64,000 nucleotides of DNA from Dipteris shenzhenensis (lineage: Eukaryota > Polypodiophyta > Polypodiopsida > Gleicheniales), in the NCBI GenBank assembly GCA_047967505.1, contig CM106538.1, one strand, 5' to 3'. The notes under the pieces were generated by a model. That model had not been told where the DNA came from. It worked only from the letters and a program-made list of their open reading frames with translations, and did not search any database. Shown here in pieces: positions 11,381-23,668 of this stretch; position 1 is the first letter of the stretch; the number at the start of each line of letters is the position of its first letter. The translations under genes and the position numbers were made by a program.

Positions 11381-12993
11381 TCATTTTGATTTTGAATATT
11401 TATCTTCTGATCTCATCATCATGTCGTCTATCCAGTTCTGCAGAGACCTGCAAGATGATCATCCTTTCATGGCAGCCTTCTTCGCCTCTTCACTCAATCT
11501 GCCCACTCTACTTCTGAGGTCCTTGCCCTCGTCTTCTCGCATCAACCTCTTAACGCCCCTCTCTAGTTCCAACCTTCCCAGCTCAGGTGGAGGTTCCGCC
11601 GGATAATCGATATCTTGCGGAGTCACCAGCTCCAGCCCAACTTTCCATCTCTCCGTTACCATCCTGCAGTCCGTCCACTGATCCAGAAACCACGGCCACA
11701 TAATCAGTGGCACTCCCATACTGACCCCCTCCAGCGCTGAGTTCCAGCCTCCATTTGTTAGAAACCCACCAACGGCCGGATGAGACAGCACCAGCACTTG
11801 CTGTGACCAAGGCACTATGCGTCCTTGATCCTTTACTTCCTCAAGATAGCCTGCTGGCAAGATTTGTGCCAAGCTTTCAGTATCCTTATAGCCTCTCACT
11901 ACCCACAAAAAAGGCTGCTGGCTTGCCTTGAGCCCCAGGGCCATTTCGTGCTGTTGCGGTTTCCGAAGCATTCACTACTGAGCCCACCGACACATACAGA
12001 ACAGTGTTTGGGGTGTGCGTATCCAACCAGGGAATGCAGTTATCCTCTTGCCAAAAGCTGGGTCCGGCCCGGGTATCATCATACTCGCCCCCGTCCATGA
12101 AAGCAGAAGGGAGCAATGGTCCTAGTGGGAATATGGGGGGAGCTGTAGTTTTTCAATGACGTCGTTTTCAAGGGCGTAGAACGTATTGCAGAGGATATAT
12201 GCAGCTTTTGAAAGACTCTTATTGTTCTGTTCAATTAATCTGTAAAGCCAGCGTGTTAGCCATTCGAAGCCCGCATGATTGCGGAAGTGGGGAAGATCAA
12301 TACCACGAAGGGCTGGTAGTCCAGGAACGGAAGAGCTTATAAGATCTGCGCTCCGTCTCTCGCAACCACGTTTCACTGCAGATTGAAACTAATTCAGTAC
12401 TTACAAAAGGGAATGTACGCCTACACCGTTTCCATTCATCCACTTACAGAAAGTTCAAAGGAAACGGGAGAATTTATTCCCAGCAGTCAGTGAATTCACC
12501 GGCCCCAATCGATTCATCCATAAGACCGTCAACCACCAGCAACGGCGTCTGCAAGTATATTGCAAGTATAGATAGAGACTGCCGCCAGAAGAGGACCCTC
12601 GGAATGCCGTATTTGTCGGCGACATCTTGGCTCCATGGTAAGAAATAATCCACGATGATGCAAGTTACACGAGTTCCTCGAGAAGTGACCCGTGCGATGA
12701 GGCTATCGAAATTGCGATGTATGTTCTCTTGGAAGGCGTCAATGTGGCGCCAAATGTAGGAGCTGCGTTCCTGGACGAGATCGAGGGGAAATCCATCGGA
12801 GACAGACTCGAAGGAAATAGAAGGGGTGGGCGGAGGAGGAGGGGAGTTGGAGGCGATGGAAGTCGTATTCGGTGTAGACGAACGTGACGGAGAAGCCATG
12901 GGAGGCTACGAGAAGCTTGGCAAGCTGGAGCATGGGGCCTGTGGCGGGTAAGGGAAACACAACTGCGTGGGGAGGGGATGTGGCCATCGTCAT
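11381..12993 (-). pseudogene. UDP-glycosyltransferase pseudogene (GT1 family)
   Basis: Plant family-1 UGTs move a sugar from a UDP-sugar to small molecules in the cytosol. Read from an ATG at 12993, the N-terminus (HAVVFPLPATGPMLQLAKLL) is the usual start. The first exon ends at 12500. A 124-bp GT-AG intron (12376-12499) follows, then the second exon with SVPGLPALRGIDLPHF and a C-terminal PSPG box at 11678-11809 (WSQQ through FLDQ). The box reads LTNGGWNS where the family has T-H-C-G-W-N-S, so the UDP-contacting His is lost. Three frame changes are seen: near 12850, in a run of six C near 12137, and near 11970. An in-frame TGA at about 11459 stands where a Gly codon is expected, and the frame then stays open to 11381. 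The length without these breaks would be near the family's 450-500 residues. The homopolymer indel could be an assembly error; the set of changes favours a pseudogene. Confidence 0.88.
12376..12499 (-). other. Intron of the UGT pseudogene
   Basis: On the minus strand the exon ends GGGGCCG and the intron starts GTGAATTC. It ends TTTCAATCTGCAG before TGAAACGTGG. Removing it keeps the glycosyltransferase frame (phase 1) and joins two halves that align to the family. Confidence 0.8.
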
Positions 12994-13224
12994 AACCAAC
13001 AAGCTTGCATTCTCACAATCAAACAGAGGCAACTTTAGACTGATAAAAACCACACCTCTTATTAGACGGTCACCAAGCATTACACGTCTACACCTGTATT
13101 AGCGATTCTCATATAATATGCACCTTGAGCGGCTAGAACTATCTTCCATAAGAATGGACACATGGTGTGTTAAATCCCCACTCGCCTATGCCTCAAAATC
13201 TGGCTTCTAGGCAAGACTACATAA

Positions 13225-13310
13225 ACACCCCCGCTGTAAAGTTTAAGTATCCATTGCATGAGGTTGTGTGTTCGAGCCCCACCACCCAGAGACCTGTTGA
13301 ATTTACCTCG
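13225..13310 (+). repeat. tRNA-like box B segment, possible SINE relic
   Basis: GAGGTTGTGTGTTCGAGCCCC looks like the T-arm and box B of a tRNA gene. The same text is found in the sister copy near 14580-14605. An A box at normal spacing is not obvious. It could be the 5' end of a tRNA-derived SINE or chance similarity. Confidence 0.3.
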
Positions 13311-13880
13311 TGAAGAAATTCTCCCCCCAAGCACTTAGGTATGGGGCCTTGCCCACCCAAATGTTGTCCCCCCAAGCACTTAGGTAGTGGGCCTTGCCCA
13401 GCCAAAGTTGTCCAATTTTGATAAGATTCGTGTGCTCAATTATGGCTCGACATGTGGCATCTTATGCCTATACTTTTAGGTGGGTGGGTAGGCAGAGCTT
13501 TGGTGTGTAAAAAGCCTTAGAGGCTGCCCACCCCTTGGCTACTCTGCCCTCCCACCCCTTGTCTACTCATGAACATAGTCAAGTGACAATTAGAAGGAGG
13601 CTTCTTGACTTAACAACCTCTTCTTCTAGACATAAGGACACATGCTTTGGTCAAAGATAATTAGCTTTTACTTAGTCATAGGAAGTTGGATGGACAAGTT
13701 GAAGCTAATAAATAAGTTAGAGTTGCCTTCGTGACCACATTGGCATCATCAATCACATATAATAACATAAAATAACCAAACTCAAACTATTGCTTCTAAG
13801 GATGGAACCAAAATACATATGCACTAATGCACTATAAGAAAAATATAATATTTTGGTAATTTAAATATATGTATATAAAT

Positions 13881-13965
13881 CTCTCTCTCTCTCTCTCTCT
13901 CTCCCCCCACATGTGCAAGCAGGCACGCACACACACACATGCACACACACACATGCACACACACA

Positions 13966-14017
<52 letters not shown>
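13881..14017. repeat. (CT)n and (CA)n microsatellites, copy A
   Basis: A CT tract (13881-13903) followed by an imperfect then pure CA tract (about 13925-14017). Long Cys-Val or Thr-His reading frames here are artefacts. Confidence 0.95.
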
Positions 14018-14019
<2 letters not shown>

Positions 14020-15205
14020 TCATCCTATATCTACGTTGTAGCATCATGTAATGCCAAACAAATGAGTGCCTACATCCTAGATTTATGCAATTTTGAAGGC
14101 TTTCAAATAAACTCCTGAAGGAATCTAACTTGTTAACAAACATATACTATAAAACTTGAAAAAGAAGAAGACATACTTATTTGGGCTTGATTTAACTAGC
14201 CCTTTAAAGAAATCTTTTGAATACCTTACAAAACTCTTGCTTTGGAATTTTGTTGGGATATACATCAAACTTAATAGAACACAACTTTGAAATTTTCATG
14301 AAACAGACATCAAACTTAACAAGAAGTCATCCTTTGTTACGTAAATTATATTATATCTTGCTTTGGACATTCTTATTTTTAGTCGAGTGTGACTATGGCA
14401 AAGAACTCCATAGGAGTGCACCAGACGCGGCAGGGGTCCTAGTGGATACTTTGTGTGCTTAGTTGGGGACGTGGCGGGGGTCCTAGTGGATACCTTGATT
14501 GGCTAGAACTATCTTCCATAAGAATGGACAATGTAAGACTACATAAACACCCCCGTTGTAAAGTTTAAGTATCCATTGCATGAGGTTGTATGTTCGAGCC
14601 CCACCACCTAGAGACGCATTGAATTTTCCTCATGAAGAAATTCTCCCCCCAAGCACTTAGGTATGGGGGCCTGGCCCACCCAAATGTTGTCCCCCTAAGC
14701 ACTTAGGTACTAGTGGGCCTTGCCCACCCAAAGTTGTCCAATTTTGATCAGATTCGTGTGCTCAATTATGGCTCGACATGTGGCATCTTGTGCCTATACT
14801 TTTAGGTGGGTGGGCAGGTAGAGCTTTGGTGTGTAAGAAGCCTTACATGCTGCCCACCCCTTGGCTACTTCGCCCTCCCACCTCTTGTCTACTCATGAGC
14901 ATAATCAAGTGACAATTAGAAGGAGGCTTTTTGACTTAACAACCTCTTCTTCTAGACATAGAGACACATGCTTTGGTCAAAGATGATTAGCTTTTACTTA
15001 GTCACAGGAAGTTGGATGGACAAGTTGAAGCTAATAAATAGGTTAGAGCTGCCTTCGTGACCACATTGGCATCATCAATCACATATAATAGCATAAAATA
15101 ACCAAACTCAAACAATAGCTTCTAAGGATGGAACCAAAATACATATGCACTAATGCACTATAAGAAAAATATAATATTTTGGTAATTTATATATATATAT
15201 ATAAA

Positions 15206-15319
15206 TCTCTCTCTCTCTCTCTCTCTCCACATGTGCATGCAGGCATGCACACACACACATGCACACACACACATGCACACACACACATACACACACACAG
15301 ACACAGACACACACACACA

Positions 15320-15353
<34 letters not shown>
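15206..15353. repeat. (CT)n and (CA)n microsatellites, copy B
   Basis: The same CT then CA structure as in copy A, with CAGACACAGA interruptions and a different repeat number. This is consistent with slippage after the duplication. Confidence 0.95.
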
Positions 15354-15672
15354 AATCATCCTATATCTACATTGTAGCATCATGTAATGTCAAAAAAATG
15401 AGTGCCTACATCCTTGATTTATGCAATTTTGAAGGCTTTCATATAAACTCCTAAAGGAATCTAACTTGTTAACAAACATATACTATAGAACTTGAAAAAG
15501 AAGAAGACATACTTATTTGGGCTTGATTTGACTAGCCCTTTAAAGAAATCTTTTGAATACCTTACAAAACACTTGCTTTGGAATTTTGTTGGGATATACA
15601 TCAAACTTAATAGAACACAACTTTGAAATTTTCATGAAACAGACATCAAACTTAACAAGAAGTCATCCTTGA

Positions 15673-16741
15673 TGGGTGGAAAACCTTGTGGGACAAAACA
15701 TATGCAATAAAATAAGTTAAAAAATATAATTTAGATTATACATGAAACATATGCAAGTTAATGAGTCAAGAAGAGACATGATTTAAAAGTATCAATGTGA
15801 AGAAAATGTGTAAGGAGAACCTTTAAAAAAAAGTTAACATATAGTAATGTAGTCATGAATGGCATTTGTATGAAAAAATATGATATTGAAGCAACTTGAG
15901 ACATGATTCAAATTCAATATGTAAGCTTGTAAATAGCTATAGATTATTAAAATGAATTGGATAGAAGGCAACCATATGTATTAAAAATCAAAGTAATATT
16001 TGACAAAGGTACGACACTGTTAAATAATGAAGATTTTATTCTTTAAGAATTAACTAAGAATAACATTTATGTCTGGCATGTTATAAACTATTCCATAGGT
16101 AGATCCTTATTGCACAAAAGTTAAGTTTTGGTTTGAAAATTATTGAGAAATTACAATCACTTTCCCATCATTTTGGCACATAAAAGGTAAATGTTGAGAC
16201 AAAGACACATTGTGAACAATGTCTTAGAGTGGAGACATGTACCTTGCATTGAAAGGGCATACGGAATGGAACCATGTGCTAGCTTGAAACCAGAAGTCAT
16301 ACAAGTAATAAATCCATTTCCATATTTAAGATACTATTATAGATAAACTCATTATTCCATATTGGAATCCGCACTATTAATCAACATTCTTAGCATGCCA
16401 TATTGGAATACACATTTTAGAATATATGTATTGGAATACTCATTCACCAATGTTCTTAACATGGCATCTATTAGCTCACAATACTACAAGACACGGGCTG
16501 CTTTCCAACACTGATATTGATGCTAAATACGAAGATTTTTATTTATTTAATAGGTGGAAAGTGTGAGAAAGTCTATCAGTGTGGACGTCACAAAGAAATC
16601 GTTGGTGCGTGAGTTGGTGTCACCGTCGGTAAAATATGCTTGACAATGTCAATATGGGCATGATGGTGTAGGTGTCGGTATATACTGACATTGTAGTGTC
16701 GGTACAGGGTCAATATATACCGACGTTTTTACAAAAGCTAC
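15673..16741. other. AT-rich intergenic stretch, nothing recognised
   Basis: No open frame of interest and no transposon motif. Near 16610-16735 words of the form GTCGGTATATAC and CCGACG recur in both orientations, which may be part of a small inverted-repeat element with the hairpin that follows. Confidence 0.35.
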
Positions 16742-16805
16742 AAAAAAATTATGTGGGGTAGGGTGGGGCTTATTTCAGTCCCATCCTACCCCACATAATT
16801 TTTTT
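16742..16805. repeat. Strong hairpin with 26-bp arms
   Basis: The left arm (16742-16767: seven A, then TTATGTGGGGTAGGGTGGG) is the reverse complement of 16780-16805 except for one base. The loop is 12 bases. It could be a MITE core, a folded RNA precursor or a foldback repeat. I see no matching second copy in the window. Confidence 0.8.
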
Positions 16806-17029
16806 TCCCATTAAAATCACGATTAAATGTTCCAAATGCGGAGATGTACATTACAATTTTGGAAAGAAAGTCTACAAAGTAATGGCAATATGCTACAAAA
16901 TGGCAAATCCGCTAAAGTAATACGCTACAAAATGGCAAAAGTGCCAAACTCCAAATTGAAAAATCCGTCGAGGCAATCTACCACAAAAGGACAGAAGTGC
17001 GGAAATATTGAACCACTAAATGTCATATC

Positions 17030-17230
17030 CTACTATTGCTCCTCCTCATCCTCCTCACCCTCCTCGCCCTCCTCGCGCACCTCGTCCTTGGTCTCTAGTC
17101 TACATGCATCCTCATTGTTTCCCTCCTCACTCGCATGCTCCTTGCGTGCGCCCAATCCCTCACCCTCCTCTTCTGCGTACCTAGCTGTTGCTTCTTCCTC
17201 AGATCTCGTCTTTTCATCCAGATCTTCGGA
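17030..17230. repeat. CTC-rich low-complexity tract
   Basis: Repeated CCTCCTC words translate to a Ser-rich plus-strand frame or a Glu-rich minus-strand frame. A real acidic exon on the minus strand cannot be excluded, but nothing else supports one. Confidence 0.6.
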
Positions 17231-17601
17231 TGGGTCGAACGCGCATCCCTAACAATGAAACAAATTCAAAAAATTAAGAGCGTTGAATTGATTGTAAGAT
17301 AATGGTGATAGTCAAATAATAACAAAGAGGAATAACACATACTCACATGATGTGCCGCCGCCCTTTCCCAATCGATGTGAACTCATTCTCTCTCCTTCTC
17401 CTTAAACCATGCCCTGGCTCCAATCCTACCCTTGATACATGATATTATCTTCAACGTATTCTCAAATTATGCATTTCCTATTTCTTTCTAATGCTAATTC
17501 ATTTGGCCCCATTCTCATATTTCCCATGGAGTCTCTTTCTAGCCCCTTGCTTCTTTTTCTCATTTTTGTCTTTCTTGAACTATAATACTACTCAATTATA
17601 T

Positions 17602-17602
17602 A

Positions 17603-17669
<67 letters not shown>
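17602..17669. repeat. (CT)n(CA)n microsatellite
   Basis: CT repeats run straight into a long pure CA tract, as at 13881 and 15206 but in unrelated flanks. Confidence 0.95.
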
Positions 17670-17673
<4 letters not shown>

Positions 17674-17994
17674 TTTCATGTATCTTCTTTCTCTTACATG
17701 CAGTCCACCTGTCTTCATATTAGTCCCTCCTAGAGCATGTCATTTTGAATATGCCTCCAATTGTGCATTCAGCAATATAGTGTCTTTATGGCATAGATTG
17801 CTTTCTGTCTATATTTTGGTTGTGGCATTTGGGATATGAGACTCTCCACAAATATGCACCACCACGAATTGGTTCAAACACTATCAACCTATGTTCATTG
17901 GCTCTAGATGTAGTGCAGCCTAGCTTTTCTTTCCATAGCCTTAGCACATGCACTAAGCATAGTCCATGGGTTAGATTTCTGAGGGGGCTAGATT

Positions 17995-18231
17995 TTTGAG
18001 GGGGCCGCTAAAAATTTTGTAAGATGTCAGGTGCTATCAACAAAAGGTTTTTTATGTTATTGTGGAGTTACAAAATATATATGTATAAAAGCGGTTTTAA
18101 GGGATACTTTAATCATCTCAAAATTTATAGATGGGGAGTATATAGTTTATAAAAATCCATAGGTAGGGGTTTTTTTAATACCTCTTGATCGCACATGCTA
18201 TATGGGGTTTTAACATAGTGGCCCCATCGAG
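17995..18231 (+). mobile_element. Worn copy of the CTCGGGGG MITE family
   Basis: From about 18075 the sequence runs parallel to the intact copy at 29035-29280: TTACAAAAT, TTTTAAGGGA, a TTTATAGAT tract, then GCACATGCTATATGGGGTTTTAACATAGTGG and CATCGAG at the end. The inverted ends are degraded (TTTGAGGGGGCC on the left). The flanking 8-mers GCTAGATT and GCTCTATT match at 6 of 8 positions, as expected for an old 8-bp target duplication. Confidence 0.55.
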
Positions 18232-19079
18232 GCTCTATTAGGTCTCCAATCTTTATAGGCAACATGGTACATAAGCCACGTTGCAGATAGGGTCAACACC
18301 CTAGGACACCTAGCAGTAGGTCACCTTATTCTATCTTGATGGTCTATATCTCTCACCCCTTCGTTGACTTGTGACTACCCTACTACCCTAATCTTGGAGA
18401 GTGCACGATTCTCATGCTTGTCAAAGTTCTTACTTTGTGATTCATGTGTCCTCTCCTACACTCATTACTTCACTTGGAACTAAGCATCCTAATGATACCA
18501 GGTTGTAGGGAAACAAGCATTTTCTAAACAGGTTTGTAGCCACCAAGTGTGGATACAACTATATAGAGATGGGTGAATGATCTAATAACTAAACAAAGCG
18601 AGAAAATGTGTAAGAAACAAACCACTTGTATTACTAGGATAAAAGGGATAATGCATGCTACAAATAGCCATAGCTGCAAAGTATGAGCTCATTCAACAAG
18701 ATGTTCATGGAACAATCCTCAAACTCCCCTCAGCTCAAGGGGGCTCAAGGCACAAGCCTATCTCTACCTTGAGCAATAGTGGTTATGACGTTTTCCCTAA
18801 AATGTCCAAGTGTGTGCCTTGTTTAACATGAGGATTTGTTCATGAAAAAGGACCCAATGTTGCAAGACCCATCTGGTAAAAATAAGCTCTAGTTTGGCTA
18901 TACTTTAGGGCTTTTAAGGCTAACTACCTGATGCTTGTCTCTAGGCAAGAAACATGGCATGCTTATCAAATACTAGAAAGTCTTTGTTAACCAACCTCAG
19001 ATGATTTTTTTGTTAATCAAATATGGCTTGTTTTCAAGAAACATGGCATGCAACAGATACTAGAGTGTCTTTGTTAATC

Positions 19080-20010
19080 ACTCTTGGATGATTTTTTTGT
19101 TAATCAAAATAAAACAAACCCTATGATCAACATAGAAAAAATTTAAAGGATTGCCAACCAGATAGCATTGGAGTTTTGAGCAAGTCTAGAAACTATTGCA
19201 AGAGCCTCTTGCTCTCGTGGTGTCATAGGCCAACTGGCATAGTAAATCAAGCATCTAAATGATCATCTAGTTGGCCAAAATGATGCCCATGTCATATCTT
19301 TAAGTATCCACATGGAGATGGAAGAGTACATCTCACTTCACTGCCTAAAAAATAGTGTCTCGCCTGCACAATGTTTAAGGGCATGAAAAGATGTAGAAAA
19401 GTCCTTATTTCACTAGAACTTGGTGCATTTCTTTGTAAGCTCATAAAGAGGCATTGCAATATTAACAAATTCCCTTACAAATCTCCTATAGAAACTAGTA
19501 ATTTTGACAAAAGATATGAGTTTTGTCAAATTATTGGGCTCTACTTGATTGCTAGGATCTTTCTTGGCTCGATTCAAATGCCTACCTTGGAAATGACATG
19601 ACCAAGTAGTATACCAATTGTGACACAAAAAACCCATTTGACCAAGTTCAAGGAGATACATACCTGCCTGTACTTGGCAAAAACTTCCTGAGGCAAGCAA
19701 GCTATATAGAAATTGCATTCAGATAGATAACAATGAACTTGGTCATATACTCGCTCAAGGTCTTACCATGAATCTCTAAGACGTTGATGGTGCATTTCAC
19801 AAACCAAAAGGCATAAGTTTGTAGGCATAAGCACACCATTCAATGATGAACATAGTCTTCTGCTAGTCCTTTAGTGCTACTATTCATCCACGATGAATTG
19901 AATAAAAAATGGATCCCATAATAATTGAGCATTGATATTTCAATAATCAACACCTACCCAAAGCTTCCCATTCCTTTTGGGCACTAGCATGATCAAAAAA
20001 AGAAGATTTC
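19080..20010 (-). pseudogene. Ty3/gypsy reverse transcriptase and RNase H remnant
   Basis: On the minus strand the pieces occur in the right order for a gypsy polyprotein. YAYKLMPFGL followed by NAPSTS (about 19795-19835) is the RT motif RMPFGLxNAPATF. LTKLISFVKITSFYRRFVREFVNIAMPLYELTK (about 19425-19530) matches the RT-RNase H connection (LRSFLGLxNYYRRFI). PREQEALAIV with YVDHRV (about 19110-19230) matches the RNase H tether and a DH motif. The YxDD box is not readable and the frames carry many stops. It is an old, inactive fragment without visible LTRs. Confidence 0.7.
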
Positions 20011-22512
20011 TTCAAGCAGCTACATATATGAAACCTAAGAAAAGTATGGCAATCAAGCTCCAGTTTTACATGATGCGCATAATGTAGATTCATTCGATAC
20101 CTTTTTTTGATGTATAGGCTTGGAATTTGATATCAAGAAAATTTGGTGCTAGAATCAAGGATGTTTTTATCGAAGCTATACATATATATTAATATAAAAT
20201 CCAAGCAAAAGTTTATCAAGCTATTTTTTTAAGCTTCATAATAGCATTAATACAACATATTACAATTAAATATATTTTCTTTTAAAATTGGAAGAAAAAG
20301 TTGTAAGTCCTGGCGAAACTTAATTTTTTCCCTTAAAATTTTCAAATATTGGCGAATGTTTCAATACTTTATTTTTATTAGGGCATACAAACTTTTGACT
20401 CCAACATAAAAGTTTTGCTTCCTAACAACTAAGAGGAAAAAATCATCCATGGCTGGAATATTGTTGATGGTCATTTTCCCTATCACCCAAGTTGACTGGT
20501 TAACTACCTATGGTGGCCAAGCTTGATGGAAGTGTTCTTGTAAAAGAAGATGCACTTTCTTGCAATCCGTGGGTTGTTGTGCAAGGTTTCCAACTTATAG
20601 ACATTGGAGTAACCAACTTAGGGCAATATGCTATATAGGCATACTGGATCAAGTAGCTATTAAGTACTTGAGAAAAAGGCATAGATACAATGTAGAAGAG
20701 CAAGCATTGATTGTATTACAAAACCAATCTTCCCATCACAACATCTCATGGCTGCACAATCCCTTGAGAGTTCCACTCAGACTCACCTTCCCTCACCCTG
20801 ACTTAGCTACTAGAAGCTCTACGAGCCTTCAGACTTAACTGGACTTACTAGCTCTATGCTACCATTATGTATATAAAAAACTCATTATCTCAAAGGTAGT
20901 AGTAGAAGCCTCCTCCTAATATCTATCTCCTACCACTAAGGAGGAGATTTTTTGACTTAATCAAAGGCAAGCTCATTGTCTTCTAGAGTTGGATAGTGTT
21001 TTGCCATTGGCTACTGCTCTTGGATCCTTGTATCTCCTCTAAATCTCTAGAGATTAGTTGTCTTACTAGTCACCACCATGCAAATCCTTCACCACTTTTA
21101 GGTTGGCTTCCACGACGTGGAATTATTGAGTTGAGTTTCTTGTTGTTGAGTCAGTCATTACCAAGCCACTTGCTAACTAGAGGTTAAGACTTGGCTTGAC
21201 TAACCTTGAGCTATGTCCTCACATCTCATCTTGCACGATGCAGATATTAAGATGCTTACATGGCATCGACTCTATAGGCATGAAGGACTTAATTTTGCAA
21301 GTTGACCACATGATGTTACAAAATTATCATTTGCAAACTGTGATCCCTTATTAAAGTTCCTCGAGTAGTCCCTGTTTAAGTGGATTAGACGTTGCATTAT
21401 TTACAATTTCTAAAAAACCATGTGAAGAACTCAAGTTATCTTCATATTCCAAAACTCTAGTAAAAGGGTTATCGGAAGTGCTAGCTTCCAGCCCAAAAGA
21501 AAAAGTATCAGTTTTAAGAAACCTAAAGCTTTTCTGTTAGAATTCACCAACTTCATCGGACAATAGGTTCCATCTTTACAGGAAGGACAAACTATAGTGG
21601 TAGATCCAGACTAACGTATAAAGGATGCCAAGTTGCATTTTTTAACTCACTGCACATTTGAGCTGATTGACGGGCACCACTTTGTATTTGCTTGTTAGAA
21701 GCTTGTAATGAGCATGCTAATGCCCAAAAGCGTGTTGAAAGACTTTCTTTGGAGACCTTCAGTCAAGTTCCTCAATTCCATTGGTACACTGCATGCATAT
21801 GTATTTTCAAGAATTAAAAAAAATTATCTGATTGAGTTAGAAATACTTAATGATATTCATGCATTTCAAAACATCACCTCTACTTTAGAGGTGCTAGAGA
21901 AAGCATGAACCATATGGGGTTCTTTCCATTATCCCATAAAACAGCGAGTCATGAAAAACAACAACGAGTCATGAGTTGTCATTTGCAACACATTATCTAG
22001 AATTTTTATTGCTCCTAAATTTTAATCAATTTTACAATCTTTTGGTAACATTAACGAGAACTAATTTCATAAATTTTACAAACTAAGTATACTTTTGAAC
22101 TTAAAAAAAAAAAGACATATTGCTAGTTTAAACTAACACTTTTTTTCTCTTTTCATATCAAACAAAAAAAATAAAAAAACCAAGTCAATGACATTATATA
22201 ATATTGTAAGAGCTACTAGTAATTCATGCATTACTTTGAGATGTATAATACATTTTTTACTTATAATTACCAAGATATGCTTTATTTTCTACAATAAATT
22301 AAGTAATTTCATCTCAATCAATGTAGTTCCTTTCGTTGCCCTTCCCTTTGGATCTTTCATTTGGCGTCTAACATGCCAATCATTCTAAACTAAAATATTG
22401 TGTGAAACTCTTTTAACAAAAGTGCTCAAGAGAAAGTTGATTCAAAGATGCTTAAAAAGAAAAAAAGAAAAACAGTTTAAATTGTAAGCTATAGAAATAC
22501 CAGTGTATCATT
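20011..22512. other. AT-rich, no recognisable gene
   Basis: Contains an 80-bp word string at about 20155-20235 (GGATGTTTTTATCGAAGC then TATATTAATATAAAA) that recurs at about 46883-46958, so it is part of a dispersed repeat. Other open frames are short and unmatched. Confidence 0.4.
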
Positions 22513-22764
22513 TTGAGCTATAAAAAATTTAGAATATTCCAAGCGGACATAATTTTAGAGTCTGGAAAGCTTTTTGACTTCAAAGGAGTTTCATACAAAG
22601 ACTTCTTAGCTGATGACACAATGTGGGATAAAATGCAACTCTTCTTTATCGATGAAACATCATGTGCTGATGTTCGTCACCCTGGGATGCCAACTCCCTT
22701 TAGTAAGAAAACCTATCAAAATCTTGAGTACTATGACATGAATTTAACAATATGCCATGAGTAA
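22513..22764 (+). CDS. Possible exon, unknown protein
   Basis: An open stretch with balanced composition (…LFDFKGVSYKDFLADD…, …FFIDETSCADVRHPGMP…) ending in TAA. It lies upstream of, and in the same direction as, the Ulp1-like exons and may belong to that gene or element. I do not recognise the family. The true exon borders are not clear. Confidence 0.25.
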   Translation: MSYKKFRIFQADIILESGKLFDFKGVSYKDFLADDTMWDKMQLFFIDETSCADVRHPGMPTPFSKKTYQNLEYYDMNLTICHE

Positions 22765-23668
22765 AAATTATTCAAATAATCATGGTTGTGTTCTACACTA
22801 AAAGAGCTTCAAATATGTCTTTACACCTTGAAATTTGGGTAGCACATGAAATAATTACATTATTTTGAAAGGAGATGGCTTTTCATATTTTAGTGTATTT
22901 TTGGTTTTAACCCCCCCCCCTTGGGCCTCACATATTGTGAAAAATATGTACAAATCTTAAAATCTTGCATATTTTTCAAGGTATATACCTTATATTTTGT
23001 GCGATGGGGAACATGAAAATTTCATATTTTTCCCTTGCATATTTGAATTTTTTAAAGGAAATCCATGCATATTATATATGGACCTTGTCCCCCCCATACC
23101 TTGGATTTTGGACAATAAACATATATCTTCATTATGAAACCTTATCTTTATACTTCTATGCTTATTTAGCAAAGTATTTTTTTAGAATATAATTAATTGG
23201 GATGTGTAAATATCTTAACTCTTTTACCTATTTATAGCAAAAGGAGGATGAGGAGGATATAGCAAGCTCATCTGAAGAAGAATGCGTTCATTTGAAGAAG
23301 AATGCGATATAGCTAACTCTCCCACTAAGATGAGTCATGAAAATATGACTACATTGCAGCAGGTATCAAACCTTATCTTTATACTTCTATGCTTGTTTAA
23401 CAAAGACTTTAATTGGGATTTGTAAATCTCATTACTTTTTTATCTTTTTATATCAAAAGGAAGATGTGGAGGACATAGCAAATGAAGAAGAATACGATAT
23501 AGCTCACTCTCTCAATAAGATGTGTCATGAAGACATGACTATATTGCAGGAGATTGGAAGTTCATTTAATGATACATTCTTCATTTGACAACAACCTCAT
23601 ACTTTTGCATTTGCTAAAGAGGAGATTTTAATCCTCTTAATTCCTAAGAAAGAGGTTAATGACAAAGT

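Larger units (their letters stand above)
13129..15672 (+). repeat. Direct duplication, two copies of about 1.2 kb
   Basis: Copy A (13129-14340) and copy B (14502-15672) start with GGCTAGAACTATCTTCCATA and both end in ACTTAACAAGAAGTCATCCTT. They match closely base by base, including the CT and CA microsatellites in the middle. Copy B lacks about 60 bases near its start. A unique stretch of 160 bases separates them. There is no TG...CA border, primer site or polypurine tract between them, so I do not call them LTRs. Neither copy has a coding region. Confidence 0.85.

Noticed and set aside
13824-14143. Cys-Val and Thr-His repeat proteins on both strands (also 15150-15454 and 17491-17733)
   Set aside because: They are translations of CA/TG and CT/GA microsatellites, open in several frames at once with no conserved ends.
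13129-15672. Two LTRs of a small retrotransposon
   Set aside because: The copies lack TG...CA ends, the 160-bp spacer has no primer site or polypurine tract, and no target duplication was found.
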